64,000 nucleotides of DNA from Coneutiohabitans sp964457925 (GCA_964457925.1 CAYWGH010000007.1:145759-209758), one strand, 5' to 3'. Numbered from the stretch's first letter, positions 44,973 to 55,086 are shown. Numbers and translations: made by a program. Notes: a model not told the origin generated them from the sequence alone.

Positions 44973-46433
44973 TCATTTGCCAAACGCGGCCGGATACGTC
45001 TCCAAAATCCCCTTCTCGGCCATGATCTTCTCGATGGCCGCACGATCGCGCGGCACGAAATCCGAGAGAATGTCCGCGCCGGAAGCGGTGATCACGATAA
45101 CGTCTTCAAGGCGAATGTAGATTTTTTCCTCGGGCACACGCAGCGCCGGTTCAATGGTAAAAACCATACCCGGCTTGAGCGGGCCGGTGTAAGTCCCGAC
45201 ATCGTGCGTGGCCATGCCGACCCAGTGGCCAAGATAGGTGTCGGGATTGCTTGCCCCGCTGCGATAAGACTCCACAAAATTGCGCGCCGCCGTCTGATGA
45301 TGCGGTTTGGAAAATTTCGTTTTCGCCAGCAAATCATCCATGATTTTAACCGCTTCCTGCTTGATCGCGGCTGCGCTCAAGCCCACGCGAATGGTTTTGA
45401 GAATCGCCTCGTAACAGCCGAGATAAAAATCATACAACTCGCGCTGCCAAGTATTGAATTTGCCGTTCACCGGCCACATGCGCGTAACGTCGCTCATGTA
45501 GTAGCCGAAATCCGGCGCGAAATCCATCAAGAGAAAATCACCGTCTTGCATTTGGCGTTTGCCGGCGTTGTAATGCGGATACCAGGCATTCGAGGCGCTC
45601 GCAATCAGCGAATAATACGCCTCGCCCTGCGCGCCATTGCGAAAGTAAATGAATTTGGCCAGGCCGTCCAGCTCATACTCGAATTGTCCCGGTTGCGTCG
45701 AGCGCATGCTTTCGAGCAACGCGATTCCCGACAAGCGCGTGGCTTTGTCGATCATCGCAATCTCTGCCGGGCTTTTGATCAGGCGAAGCTCGTCGAGAAT
45801 CGGCGTGAGATTTTGCATCTCGAAATGCGGGAAGCGCTCGCGCAGTAAATTGATAAAGTGGCCTTCGCGGCCGGCGCGGCCATCCCACGGATCGTTGGCA
45901 ATATCGCTGAGACAACGCAACGCCAAGTCGCGGCTCATGGACAAACCCTCTGCCGGACTGAAGGGCGTGAACAGCTTTTGCATGCCAACGTTGCGGGCAT
46001 GGCGAGCAAGATGCTCGCCAAGCAACTCCACCGGATAAACCGCTTCGAGGCCGCTGAGCTGCATCACGAGCGAGTCATCTTCCGCGGATAGAAGCTTGCC
46101 TTCACTGCGTTCACGTCCAACATTGCGATGCGGCAAATACAGCGAGGCGCGGCGCCGGCCGCTGTCGAGCAGCAAATACGCATGCGGCGATTCGATGCCG
46201 CAGAGATAATAAAACTCATTCGATTGCCGGAAGCGCACGTAACCTGCCGGACTCGGCGCGCCCTGGATCACGGCCAGCGCATTTTTGCCAATGGCCTCAT
46301 AAACCGCATTGCGGCGTTGCGCAAACTCTGCCGGTGTGAAATCTTTAGTGAAGAGGGAGAAGCCTTCTTGGGCAAGAGAAAGATTCGAGAGGGATAGGAT
46401 GAAACTGAGAAGGAAAGCTTTCACTGGTGACAT
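44973..46433 (-). CDS. Secreted Xaa-Pro aminopeptidase, peptidase family M24B
   Basis: 486 residues from ATG 46433 (MSPVKAFLLSFILSLSNLS, signal peptide; GGAG upstream). The N-terminal creatinase-like domain (about 25-190) precedes the pita-bread domain. Metal ligands are visible: Asp residues in LLMDFAPDFGYYMSDVTRM, His in YLGHWVGMATHD, and Glu in FTIEPALRVPEEK and YIRLEDVIVI. It removes an N-terminal residue before proline. Together with the adjacent secreted S9 peptidase and GH13 amylase it suggests extracellular or periplasmic polymer use. Confidence 0.93.
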   Translation of the reverse strand: MSPVKAFLLSFILSLSNLSLAQEGFSLFTKDFTPAEFAQRRNAVYEAIGKNALAVIQGAPSPAGYVRFRQSNEFYYLCGIESPHAYLLLDSGRRRASLYLPHRNVGRERSEGKLLSAEDDSLVMQLSGLEAVYPVELLGEHLARHARNVGMQKLFTPFSPAEGLSMSRDLALRCLSDIANDPWDGRAGREGHFINLLRERFPHFEMQNLTPILDELRLIKSPAEIAMIDKATRLSGIALLESMRSTQPGQFEYELDGLAKFIYFRNGAQGEAYYSLIASASNAWYPHYNAGKRQMQDGDFLLMDFAPDFGYYMSDVTRMWPVNGKFNTWQRELYDFYLGCYEAILKTIRVGLSAAAIKQEAVKIMDDLLAKTKFSKPHHQTAARNFVESYRSGASNPDTYLGHWVGMATHDVGTYTGPLKPGMVFTIEPALRVPEEKIYIRLEDVIVITASGADILSDFVPRDRAAIEKIMAEKGILETYPAAFGK

Positions 46434-46492
46434 TGAAAAGCTCCAGCCAAGTGAGCATCTTTTGAATAAATCAAAAAAGCCAACGCATAACC

Positions 46493-46536
46493 GCTGCCAA
46501 CAGATCAGCATACTGATGACGAAACCTGTTGGCAGC
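46493..46536. repeat. 11-bp inverted repeat between glnS and the aminopeptidase gene
   Basis: GCTGCCAACAG (46493-46503) and CTGTTGGCAGC (46526-46536) are exact complements with a 22-base spacer containing a second small stem (TCAGCA-TACTGA). It follows the glnS stop and could be its terminator; TTTT follows the right arm on the plus strand only. Confidence 0.5.
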
Positions 46537-46565
46537 TTTTATCGGTTAGGCTCCTTCCTCATTTT

Positions 46566-48266
46566 CTACTTCGCTTCCGACTTCTCAATCTTCGCCCACG
46601 AGTCCTTCAGTGAGACGATGCGATTGAAAACAGGCTTGCCGGGTTTTGAATCAACGGTGTCGGCGCAAAAATAGCCCAGGCGCTCAAACTGATAACGGCT
46701 GCCGGGTGCTGCATGCGCAAGGCTTGGTTCGAGATAACAATCCCGCAATGTTTCCAAAGAATTGGGATTGAGATGCGCAATGAAATCGCTGCCGTCTTTG
46801 TTGTCCTCGGGATTCTCCTTGGCAAACAACCGATCGTACAATCTGACCTCGGCTTTTACCGCAGTTGCCGCTGCCACCCAATGAATTGTGCCCTTGACTT
46901 TGCGGCCATCGGGCGAATCGCCGCCGCGCGTTGCCGGATCATACGTGCAATGCAGCTCGATAATCTCGCCGGTTTTCTCGTCCTTCACTACGTTGGTGCA
47001 GGTGATGAAATAAGCATACCGCAGCCGCACTTCGCGCCCGGGCGCCAGACGGAAGAATTTCTTCGGCGGATCTTCACGAAAATCGTCGCGCTCGATGTAA
47101 AGCACGCGGCCGAACGGCACCTTGCGTGTGCCCGCTGCGGGATCTTCGGGATTGTTAACCGCTTCCAATTCTTCGATCTGATTTTCGGGATAGTTTGTTA
47201 TCACGACGCGCAACGGCTGCAAAACCGCCATGACGCGCGGCGCGTACCGGTTGAGATATTCCCGCACGCAAGCCTCGAGCAGCGCAATGTCGACCGTGCT
47301 GTAACTTTTAGCCACGCCAATGCGGTCGCAAAAATCGCGAATCGCTTCAGGCGGATAACCGCGCCGGCGCATGCCCGCGAGCGTGGGCATGCGCGGATCA
47401 TCCCAGCCCGCAACATGCTTCTGTTCGACCAGTTGCAACAGCTTGCGCTTGCTCATGATGGTATAACCGAGATTGAGCCGGGCGAACTCGATCTGCTGCG
47501 GATGATGAATGCCGAGCGCGTCGAGAAACCAGTCATAGAGCGGGCGATGATCTTCATATTCCAGCGAGCACAGCGAATGCGTGATGCCTTCGATGGAATC
47601 CGACTGGCCGTGCGCCCAATCGTACATGGGATAGATGCACCACTTGTCGCCGGTGCGATGGTGAGTGGCCTTGCGGATGCGATACATCACCGGATCACGG
47701 AGATTGAGATTGGGCGAAGCCATGTCGATTTTCGCGCGCAACACTTTGGCGCCGTCGGCAAACTCGCCGCGGCGCATGCGCTCGAACAAATCCAGGTTTT
47801 CTTCCACCGAACGATCGCGATACGGGCTGGGCTTGCCGGGCTCGGTCAACGTGCCGCGATACTCGCGAATTTGATCTGCGCTCAAATCATCCACATAGGC
47901 TTTGCCGGCTTTGATCAGTTGCACCGCGAATTCATAAAGCTGCTCGAAATAATCCGAGGCAAAGTAGAGATGCTCGCCCCAATCATAGCCGAGCCAGCGA
48001 ATGTCCGCCATGATGGCATCGACGTATTCCTGCTCTTCCTTTGTGGGATTGGTATCGTCAAAGCGGAGATGGCAACGGCCGCCGAATTCCGCTGCCATGT
48101 TGAAATCAATGCTGATGGCCTTGGCATGGCCGATATGCAAATAGCCGTTGGGCTCCGGCGGAAAGCGCGTGATGACCTTGCCGCCAAAGCGGCCCGAGCG
48201 GTTATGTTCGACTATGATATCACGGATAAAGTGAGATACTGTGGGGGTTGACTCGCTGTTTGGCAT
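46566..48266 (-). CDS. glnS: Glutaminyl-tRNA synthetase
   Basis: 566 residues, class I aminoacyl-tRNA synthetase charging tRNA-Gln directly. The HIGH motif is PPEPNGYLHIGHAKAI, and the KMSKS counterpart is YTIMSKRKLLQLV. DDTNPTKEEQEYVDAI and YDWAHGQSDSIEGITHSL are the GlnRS-type motifs distinguishing it from GluRS. The C-terminal anticodon-binding beta-barrels occupy about 340-566. ATG 48266 begins MPNSESTPTVSHFI. Confidence 0.97.
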   Translation of the reverse strand: MPNSESTPTVSHFIRDIIVEHNRSGRFGGKVITRFPPEPNGYLHIGHAKAISIDFNMAAEFGGRCHLRFDDTNPTKEEQEYVDAIMADIRWLGYDWGEHLYFASDYFEQLYEFAVQLIKAGKAYVDDLSADQIREYRGTLTEPGKPSPYRDRSVEENLDLFERMRRGEFADGAKVLRAKIDMASPNLNLRDPVMYRIRKATHHRTGDKWCIYPMYDWAHGQSDSIEGITHSLCSLEYEDHRPLYDWFLDALGIHHPQQIEFARLNLGYTIMSKRKLLQLVEQKHVAGWDDPRMPTLAGMRRRGYPPEAIRDFCDRIGVAKSYSTVDIALLEACVREYLNRYAPRVMAVLQPLRVVITNYPENQIEELEAVNNPEDPAAGTRKVPFGRVLYIERDDFREDPPKKFFRLAPGREVRLRYAYFITCTNVVKDEKTGEIIELHCTYDPATRGGDSPDGRKVKGTIHWVAAATAVKAEVRLYDRLFAKENPEDNKDGSDFIAHLNPNSLETLRDCYLEPSLAHAAPGSRYQFERLGYFCADTVDSKPGKPVFNRIVSLKDSWAKIEKSEAK

Positions 48267-48397
48267 AAATACAAAGTCCTTTGTGGTTACGTCTGGTCAA
48301 TATGTATGTTTGAAAATCAGGGGGTAGCAATAATGCAACTTCTTGCAAGTTGATTTTATTTTTGGCAGCCTCAACGTCGAAAGGAAGTTTTGGAATA

Positions 48398-48601
48398 ATG
48401 ATCCGCGCCGAACACATTGTTTATTGGTTAAAGTGTGCTGAACATGATCTGGTCTTTGCGGAAACTCTTCATGAAAGAGATTGTGGACGCGGGTTTGCGC
48501 ATTTTATAGCTCCCTTCGGCCAACCGCATTTAAACCGATATTTCCACGCCTGGCACGATCAGTTCCTCAATCGTGCCTTTGTTTATTCATGCAGAATATA
48601 G
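48398..48601 (+). pseudogene. HEPN-domain N-terminal fragment
   Basis: From ATG 48398 the frame reads MIRAEHIVYWLKCAEHDL then VFAETLHERD, like the first two helices of a HEPN-domain protein (compare WLDSAAQDLAVAGSLFEK at 13500). After about residue 35 the similarity is lost and the frame ends at 48601. The rest of 48267-48758 shows no other gene. Weakly supported. Confidence 0.4.
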
Positions 48602-48758
48602 TCACATTACGCCTTGCCGTCAATTCTTTATTTTCATATTTGACGCGGCTGTAAAATCCCTTGCAACTCTCGCCGAGGCGTTTTATGTTTCTACATGTCT
48701 TTTTATTGCTCACCTGCAATTTAGGCTTTCGCTCGCAACGTAAGGGAAGGAGGAATGG

Positions 48759-49451
48759 ATGAATGAAAAGCCTGCAGTATTGGCGTCTTCGATTGGCAGT
48801 AAAATGCTCATGGCGTTGACCGGTCTCGCACTGGTGCTGTTCGTCTTGTTGCATATGGCCGGCAATCTGCAAATGTTCATCGGGCAAGATGCGATGAACA
48901 ACTATGGCATCACGCTGCGCAAATTCGGCTTGCTGCTCTGGGTTGTGCGGATCGGCTTGCTCGCGGTGGTGCTGGCGCATGTCGTCATGTCGATCCGGCT
49001 GGCGTTGAAGAATCGCGCAGCGCGCCCGGCGAAATACGTTTTCAAGAACACCGTGCAAGCCTCGCTGGCTTCGCGTACAATGGTCATCAGCGGTTTGATC
49101 ATCCTGGGTTTTCTCGTGTATCATCTTTTGCATTTCACGCTGGGCGTCACGCATCCCGATGATTTTGCTTTGCACGATGCCCAGGGCCGTCACGATATCT
49201 ACAATATGGTGGTGCATGGTTTTCAGAATCCGTTGGTGTCGGGCTTTTATATTCTCGCCATGGTGCTGCTCTTCTCCCACCTGAGTCACGGCGCTTCCAG
49301 CTTTTTTCAGTCGCTCGGCTGGAATTCTCCCCGTCTCAACAATTTCATCAAAAAATTCGGGCCCGTGGTCGCATGGTTAATATGCTTGGGATTCGTTTCG
49401 GTGCCATTGGGCGTGCTGCTCGGCATTATCAAACTTGCAGGAGGAAACTGA
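48759..49451 (+). CDS. sdhC: Succinate dehydrogenase cytochrome b subunit, b558 type
   Basis: 230 residues with five hydrophobic helices (for example LMALTGLALVLFVLLHMAGN and MVISGLIILGFLVYHLLHF), each containing candidate haem-ligand histidines: LLHMAGN, LAHVVMS, VYHLLHF, HGFQN and SHLSHG. This is the single-polypeptide di-haem anchor of the Bacillus/epsilon-type SdhCAB complexes rather than the SdhCD pair. ATG 48759 follows GGAAGGAGG. It starts the sdhCAB operon; the SdhA start follows 2 bases after its stop. Confidence 0.93.
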   Translation: MNEKPAVLASSIGSKMLMALTGLALVLFVLLHMAGNLQMFIGQDAMNNYGITLRKFGLLLWVVRIGLLAVVLAHVVMSIRLALKNRAARPAKYVFKNTVQASLASRTMVISGLIILGFLVYHLLHFTLGVTHPDDFALHDAQGRHDIYNMVVHGFQNPLVSGFYILAMVLLFSHLSHGASSFFQSLGWNSPRLNNFIKKFGPVVAWLICLGFVSVPLGVLLGIIKLAGGN

Positions 49452-49453
49452 TC

Positions 49454-51370
49454 ATGAAACTCAATGCCAACATTCCTGCCGGGCCGCTGGCGGAAAAATG
49501 GGACAGGCATAAATTCGAAATGAAGCTGATCAATCCGGCCAACAAGCGCAAGTTTGACGTGATCATCGTCGGCTCGGGACTGGCAGGCGCTTCGGCCGCG
49601 GCTTCGATGGCGGAGCTGGGTTACAATGTGAATTGTTTCTGCTTTCAAGACAGCCCGCGACGCGCGCACAGCATTGCGGCGCAGGGCGGCATCAATGCCG
49701 CTAAGAATTATCAAAATGACGGCGACAGCGTGTATCGCTTGTTTTATGACACGATCAAAGGCGGCGATTTCCGCGCCCGGGAAGCAAATGTTTATCGTCT
49801 CGCGCAATTAAGTACGAATATCATCGATCAATGTGTGGCGCAAGGCGTGCCGTTCGCGCGGGAATACGGCGGCTTGCTGGACAATCGTTCTTTCGGCGGC
49901 GCGCAAGTGTCGCGCACGTTTTATGCGCGCGGGCAAACCGGGCAGCAGCTTTTGCTGGGCGCCTATTCGGCGTTGAGCCGCCAGATTGGTTTGGGCAAAG
50001 TAAAAATGTTCACGCGCACGGAAATGCTCGATCTGGTGGTGATCGACGGGCATGCGCGCGGTATCATTACCCGCAATTTGGTGACCGGTAAAATCGATCG
50101 GCACGTGGCAGACGCCGTGGTGCTGGCAACCGGAGGTTACAGCAACGTCTTTTTTCTCTCGACGAATGCCATGGGCTGCAATACCACTGCGATTTGGCGC
50201 GCGTACAAACGCGGCGCGGCCTTCGCAAACCCGTGCTACACGCAAATTCATCCCACCTGCATTCCGGTGAGCGGCGATTATCAGTCAAAATTGACTTTAA
50301 TGTCGGAATCCTTGCGCAACGACGGCCGCATTTGGGTGCCAAAGAAAAAGGGCGATACGCGCGCGCCGCAGGACATTCCCGAAAGCGAACGCGATTATTA
50401 TCTCGAACGCAAGTATCCCAGTTTCGGCAATCTTGCGCCGCGGGATATTGCCTCGCGCGCGGCCAAGGAAGTCTGCGACGAAGGCCGCGGCATCGGCGAA
50501 ACCAAGCGCGGCGTGTATCTCGATTTCTCGGATGCCATTCGCCGTCTCGGCGAGAACGTCATACGTGAGCGTTACGGCAATCTCTTTGACATGTATGAAG
50601 AGATCACCGACGAGAATCCCTACAAAGTGCCGATGCGCATTTATCCCGCCCCGCATTACACCATGGGCGGGTTGTGGGTCGATTACAATTTGATGAGCAA
50701 TATTCCCGGCTTGTTCGTGCTGGGCGAGGCGAACTTTTCGGATCACGGCGCAAACCGTTTGGGCGCAAGCGCATTGATGCAAGGCCTGGCCGACGGCTAT
50801 TTTGTGATTCCCTACACCATCGGACATTACTTTGCCACCGCGAAGCCGAAGAAGATCACCGCCACCGACCACGACGCCTTCAAGCAGGCGGAGAGCGAGG
50901 TTACCGATCGCATCAAGCGATTGCTGTCCATCAAAGGCAAACGCACGGTGGATTCCTTCCATCGCGAGCTGGGCACGATGATGTGGGAACGTTGCGGCAT
51001 GGCGCGCAACGAAGCGGGCCTGCAGAAAAATCTCGAAGAGATTCCCAAAGTGCGCGACGAGTATTGGCAAAACGTCAGTGTGCTGGGCAATAACGAAGAA
51101 TTCAATATGGCGCTGGAGAAGGCCTTGCGCGTGGCAGATTTCTTCGAATTTGCCGAGTTGATGTGCCGCGACGCCCTGGAACGCCGGGAATCGTGCGGCG
51201 GCCATTTTCGCGAAGAGTTTCAAACCGGCGAAGGCGAGGCCAAACGCGACGATGCGAACTATTGTCACGTCAGCGCCTGGGAATATCAAGGCGAGGGCAA
51301 AGCGCCGATCATGCACAAAGAACCGTTGACCTTTGAAAACGTCCAGCTAGCGGAGAGGAGCTACAAATGA
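49454..51370 (+). CDS. sdhA: Succinate dehydrogenase/fumarate reductase flavoprotein subunit
   Basis: 638 residues from ATG 49454, preceded by GGAGGAAACTGATC. FAD-binding start VIIVGSGLAGASAAASMAEL, FAD-attachment region with His in RAHSIAAQGGINAAKNYQ, and catalytic regions IHPTCIPVSGDY and PAPHYTMGGLWVDYN. It oxidises succinate, passing electrons to SdhB. Overlap of 4 bases with sdhB shows coupled translation. Confidence 0.96.
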   Translation: MKLNANIPAGPLAEKWDRHKFEMKLINPANKRKFDVIIVGSGLAGASAAASMAELGYNVNCFCFQDSPRRAHSIAAQGGINAAKNYQNDGDSVYRLFYDTIKGGDFRAREANVYRLAQLSTNIIDQCVAQGVPFAREYGGLLDNRSFGGAQVSRTFYARGQTGQQLLLGAYSALSRQIGLGKVKMFTRTEMLDLVVIDGHARGIITRNLVTGKIDRHVADAVVLATGGYSNVFFLSTNAMGCNTTAIWRAYKRGAAFANPCYTQIHPTCIPVSGDYQSKLTLMSESLRNDGRIWVPKKKGDTRAPQDIPESERDYYLERKYPSFGNLAPRDIASRAAKEVCDEGRGIGETKRGVYLDFSDAIRRLGENVIRERYGNLFDMYEEITDENPYKVPMRIYPAPHYTMGGLWVDYNLMSNIPGLFVLGEANFSDHGANRLGASALMQGLADGYFVIPYTIGHYFATAKPKKITATDHDAFKQAESEVTDRIKRLLSIKGKRTVDSFHRELGTMMWERCGMARNEAGLQKNLEEIPKVRDEYWQNVSVLGNNEEFNMALEKALRVADFFEFAELMCRDALERRESCGGHFREEFQTGEGEAKRDDANYCHVSAWEYQGEGKAPIMHKEPLTFENVQLAERSYK

Positions 51371-52110
51371 GACTCACATTGCACGTTTGGCGGCAACCAA
51401 ATGCTCAAGCTTCCGGAAAAATGATCGCCTATGAAACGCCGGAAATCAGCCCGGACATGTCGTTTCTCGAGATGCTGGATGTTGTCAACGAAGATTTGAA
51501 CATGAAGGGCGCGGATCCCATCGCGTTCGATCACGATTGCCGTGAAGGCATTTGCGGCGCGTGTTCATTGATGATCAACGGCATTGCGCACGGGCCCGGC
51601 GGCGGCAAAACGACCTGCCAACTCTACATGCGTCAGTTCAAGAATGGCGATCATATTTATATTGAACCCTGGCGCGCCAGAGCGTTTCCGGTGCTCAAAG
51701 ATTTAGTGGTGGATCGCAGCGCCTTTGATCGCATCATCGCGGCCGGCGGATTCATTTCCGTCAATACCGGCGGCGCGCCGGATGCAAACGCTCTGCCGAT
51801 TCCGAAGGATGCAGCAGAAACGGCAATGGACGCCGCGGCTTGCATCGGATGCGGCGCCTGTGTGGCCTCCTGCAAGAATGCTTCGGCCATGCTTTTCGTG
51901 GCGGCCAAGGTTTCGCACCTCGCGCATCTGCCGCAAGGACAGCCCGAGCGCGCGCGCCGCGTGCGCAACATGGTTCTGCAAATGGACAAGGAAGGCTTCG
52001 GAAATTGCACGAATCAATACGAATGCGAGGCCGTCTGCCCGAAGGAAATCAGCGTAAATTTCATTGCGAAGATGAACCGGGAGTACTTGCGAGCGAGCTT
52101 GGCAGGGTAA
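51367..52110 (+). CDS. sdhB: Succinate dehydrogenase/fumarate reductase iron-sulfur subunit
   Basis: 247 residues. The 2Fe-2S site is in CREGICGACSL plus a downstream Cys in KTTCQLYM; the 4Fe-4S/3Fe-4S ligands are CIGCGACVASCKN and NCTNQYECEAVCPKE. It carries electrons from SdhA to the cytochrome b anchor. Last gene of the sdhCAB operon; a terminator hairpin follows. Confidence 0.96.
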   Translation: MRLTLHVWRQPNAQASGKMIAYETPEISPDMSFLEMLDVVNEDLNMKGADPIAFDHDCREGICGACSLMINGIAHGPGGGKTTCQLYMRQFKNGDHIYIEPWRARAFPVLKDLVVDRSAFDRIIAAGGFISVNTGGAPDANALPIPKDAAETAMDAAACIGCGACVASCKNASAMLFVAAKVSHLAHLPQGQPERARRVRNMVLQMDKEGFGNCTNQYECEAVCPKEISVNFIAKMNREYLRASLAG

Positions 52111-52137
52111 ACTTAACATTGTCGCATTCCGCCTCAT

Positions 52138-52180
52138 AATCCCACAGAATCAGGATAGAAAATTTTGTGGGATTTATTTT
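52138..52180 (+). terminator. Rho-independent terminator after sdhB
   Basis: AATCCCACA (52138-52146) and TGTGGGATT (52166-52174) form a stem with a 19-base interior and are followed by TATTTTC. It starts 28 bases after the sdhB stop. The 270-base gap to glyA holds no convincing gene. Confidence 0.7.
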
Positions 52181-52381
52181 CTGGGCCGGCCGCTTGGCTC
52201 TGTTTCACACCGACCTTTCCCTTGCATCTTTGCAGCGTTTTTATTAACATGCGCGTCATATTTAACCGGCTGACGTTTTTTAGGCATTGAAAATACCTCA
52301 TCAAGAATCAGGACGAGACCGCAAATCCGGACGCACGAATCAACAGCCAAGCCCGCGGCGACTTTGAGAAGGAGAATTGTG

Positions 52382-53683
52382 GTGCAACATTTAGCCAAAA
52401 CCGATCCTGAAATTCATCGTGCGATTCTCGATGAAATCAATCGCCAGCATGAAACACTGGAGTTGATCGCTTCCGAGAACCATTGCAGCCTGGCCGTGCT
52501 GGAAGCGTTGGGGCAGCCCATGACCAACAAATACGCCGAAGGCTATCCCGGCAAACGCTATTACGGCGGCTGTGAATTTGTGGACAATGCCGAAGAACTC
52601 GCGCGCGAGCGCGCCTGTCGACTGTTCGGCGCGGATCATGCCAATGTGCAACCGCATTCCGGCAGCCAGGCCAACCTGGCAACCTATTTCACGTTTCTCA
52701 AGCCGGGCGATACGATTCTGGGCATGAATCTCGCGCACGGCGGCCATCTGACGCACGGCAGCCCGGTGAACTTCTCCGGTAAAATTTTTAACGTCGTCTT
52801 TTATGGCGTCGATGCGAAAACAGAACGCGTCGATATGAATCAGGTGCGCGATCTTGCCAAAAAGCACAAGCCCAAAATGATTATCGTGGGTGCGAGCGCA
52901 TACTCGCGCCAATTCGAGTATGACGTCTTTCGCGAAATCGCAGACGAAGTCCATGCCAAGGTGGTCGCCGATATTGCGCATCCTGCCGGCTTGATTGCCG
53001 CCAAACTGCTCGACAACCCGCTGCCGCATTGCCACGCCGTTACCACCACCACGCACAAAACCTTGCGCGGCCCGCGCGGCGGCATGATTCTGGTCGGCAA
53101 TGATGAAGAAAACGACATGGGTTTAACCACACCCAAAGGCCGTAAAAAGAAATGGTCGGAGTTGATCGACTCCGCCGTGTTTCCGGGTTTTCAAGGCGGA
53201 CCGCTCATGCACGTGATTGCCGCCAAAGCCGTGGCGTTTAAAGAAGCCTTGCAGATCGATTTCATCGAGTATTCCCGCCAGGTGATTAATAATGCGCAAG
53301 CGATGTCCAAAAAATTGATGGATCTGGGTTACGACATCGTCTCGGGCGGCACGGACAATCATCTGTTGCTGGTCGATTTGCGCAATCGCGATCTCACCGG
53401 CAAGGACGCGGAAGCCGCGCTGGAAAAGGCCGGCATCACCGTCAACAAGAACATGGTGCCGAACGATCATCAGCCGCCCACGGTCACGAGCGGCATTCGT
53501 ATCGGCACACCGGCATTGACGACGCGCGGCATGAAAGAAAATGAGATGCGCGAAGTTGCGTTCCTGATCGACAAAGTGCTCTCGGATATTCGAAATGAAA
53601 CCGCCCGGGCGCGCGTGCGAGAGCAGGTTCTCGATTTAAGCCAACGGTTTCCGCTATACGCGGAATTAACTACCAGCGAATAG
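52382..53683 (+). CDS. glyA: Serine hydroxymethyltransferase
   Basis: 433 residues. PLP enzyme that interconverts serine and glycine with tetrahydrofolate. GTG 52382 is chosen 7 bases after AAGGAG; a second GTG at 52379 is equally in frame. Motifs: NKYAEGYPGKRYYGGCEFVD, HPAGLIAAKLLDNP, and the PLP-lysine loop VTTTTHKTLRGPRGG. It begins a plus-strand run (nrdR 9 bases after the stop) that may be one transcript. Confidence 0.96.
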   Translation: MQHLAKTDPEIHRAILDEINRQHETLELIASENHCSLAVLEALGQPMTNKYAEGYPGKRYYGGCEFVDNAEELARERACRLFGADHANVQPHSGSQANLATYFTFLKPGDTILGMNLAHGGHLTHGSPVNFSGKIFNVVFYGVDAKTERVDMNQVRDLAKKHKPKMIIVGASAYSRQFEYDVFREIADEVHAKVVADIAHPAGLIAAKLLDNPLPHCHAVTTTTHKTLRGPRGGMILVGNDEENDMGLTTPKGRKKKWSELIDSAVFPGFQGGPLMHVIAAKAVAFKEALQIDFIEYSRQVINNAQAMSKKLMDLGYDIVSGGTDNHLLLVDLRNRDLTGKDAEAALEKAGITVNKNMVPNDHQPPTVTSGIRIGTPALTTRGMKENEMREVAFLIDKVLSDIRNETARARVREQVLDLSQRFPLYAELTTSE

Positions 53684-53692
53684 GTTGGGCCT

Positions 53693-54160
53693 ATGCGTTG
53701 TCCCTACTGCAATCATGAGGACAGCCGCGTCATCGATTCACGTACGAGCAACGAAGGGCGGGTTGTCCGGCGGCGCCGGGAGTGTCTCTCGTGTCAAAAA
53801 CGCTATACCACCAAAGAGTATATTGAAGAAACGCCGTTGATCGTCGTCAAAGGTGACGGCCGGCGCGAAACCTTCAACCGTGAAAAAATCATGCATGGCC
53901 TCCAAATCGCGTGCAGCAAGCGCCCGGTTTCCATGGAGACCATCAACAATTGCGTCGATGAAATCGAATCGCGTTTGCGCGACGGCAATCACGAGGAAAT
54001 CAGCTCGCGTCTCATCGGCCAATTGGTGATGGAGAAGCTGCGCATGATCGATGAAGTCGCTTATGTGCGTTTTGCCTCGGTTTATCGAAAATTTCAAGCG
54101 AAAGAGGAATTTCTGGAAGAGCTGAAAGGACTCGAGGCTCGCCACGAAATGTTTGCATAA
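53693..54160 (+). CDS. nrdR: Ribonucleotide reductase transcriptional repressor NrdR
   Basis: 155 residues, the normal size. N-terminal zinc ribbon: MRCPYCNHEDSRVIDSR with the second pair in ECLSCQKRY. Residues about 48-138 are an ATP-cone (VVKGDGRRETFNREKIMHGL). NrdR represses nrd genes in response to nucleotide levels. No ribonucleotide reductase gene is in the window, but dcd and an HD protein are nearby. Confidence 0.96.
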   Translation: MRCPYCNHEDSRVIDSRTSNEGRVVRRRRECLSCQKRYTTKEYIEETPLIVVKGDGRRETFNREKIMHGLQIACSKRPVSMETINNCVDEIESRLRDGNHEEISSRLIGQLVMEKLRMIDEVAYVRFASVYRKFQAKEEFLEELKGLEARHEMFA

Positions 54161-54161
54161 G

Positions 54162-54995
54162 ATGGATGATCAAACCAAAGATTCCCTCAGCCGGCGCCGG
54201 AAATCCGATGAAAAAGAAATGCCGTTTCTCGATCATCTAGAAGAATTGCGCGGCCGCATCTTCAAAGCGCTGCTGGCGATCGTTCTCTTTACCTGCCTCA
54301 GTTTTTTTTTCATCGACGAAATCTTCGACTTCCTCGTTGCACCTTACAACGACGCGCTGCGCATCGCCGCGGCCGGCAAGCCTGAGGGTGAAACCGCCGC
54401 CGGCTCACATCTGGTCTTTTTTACGCCCACCGGCGGATTCATGATCTATGTCAAGCTCGCGGCCACCGCAGGGCTGCTGTTGAGCCTGCCGTTCATTTTG
54501 CACCAGCTCTGGCAATTCATTGCCCCGGGTTTATTGGAGCGCGAAAAGCGTTTTGCGCCGCTGCTGGTTTTCTTCACGGTTCTGTGCTTTGCCGCCGGCG
54601 CTGCGTTTTGCTATTACGTCGTGTTGAAATTCGGCCTGGGGTTCTTGCTCAGCTTTCAATCGGCGCAATTGATGCCGATGATCTCCATCGAAGAATACTT
54701 CGGTTTTGTGACCGCGCTGATTTTCATTTTCGGCATTCTCTTCGAAATGCCGGTGCTGGCCTTCCTGCTCACCCGCCTGGGCTTGTTGACGCCGGAGTTT
54801 TTACGGCAGAAACGGCGCTACAGCATTATCGGCATTTTCATCGCGGCGGCAATTATTACTCCCTCGGTTGACGCATTCACGCAAATTCTGTTGGCCGTGC
54901 CGTTGATGATGCTTTATGAAATCAGCATCTGGGTATCAAAAATCGCGTTGCCGGTGGAGATGAAAAACGCGCTCAGCGAAATTGCAACACATTGA
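54162..54995 (+). CDS. tatC: Sec-independent protein translocase TatC
   Basis: 277 residues from ATG 54162, two bases after the nrdR stop. A hydrophilic N-terminus of about 20 residues precedes MPFLDHLEELRGR, the conserved TatC start, and six hydrophobic helices follow. The conserved loop glutamate and the PFILHQLWQFIAPGL segment are present. It binds twin-arginine signal peptides in the inner membrane. tatA and tatB are not in the window. Confidence 0.95.
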   Translation: MDDQTKDSLSRRRKSDEKEMPFLDHLEELRGRIFKALLAIVLFTCLSFFFIDEIFDFLVAPYNDALRIAAAGKPEGETAAGSHLVFFTPTGGFMIYVKLAATAGLLLSLPFILHQLWQFIAPGLLEREKRFAPLLVFFTVLCFAAGAAFCYYVVLKFGLGFLLSFQSAQLMPMISIEEYFGFVTALIFIFGILFEMPVLAFLLTRLGLLTPEFLRQKRRYSIIGIFIAAAIITPSVDAFTQILLAVPLMMLYEISIWVSKIALPVEMKNALSEIATH

Positions 54996-55086
54996 GGCAA
55001 TACCATATTGCGTCGCGGCGGGTTGTGGCGGCGATGCGGCGTTTGCGTAAAATATTCACCCGTTCGGGATCAATCACGGAGTTTTC

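Noticed and set aside
52174..52284. Small minus-strand gene starting MPKKRQPVKYDAHVNK
   Set aside because: It overlaps the sdhB terminator and has no family resemblance. The ribosome site is weak. Too little support.
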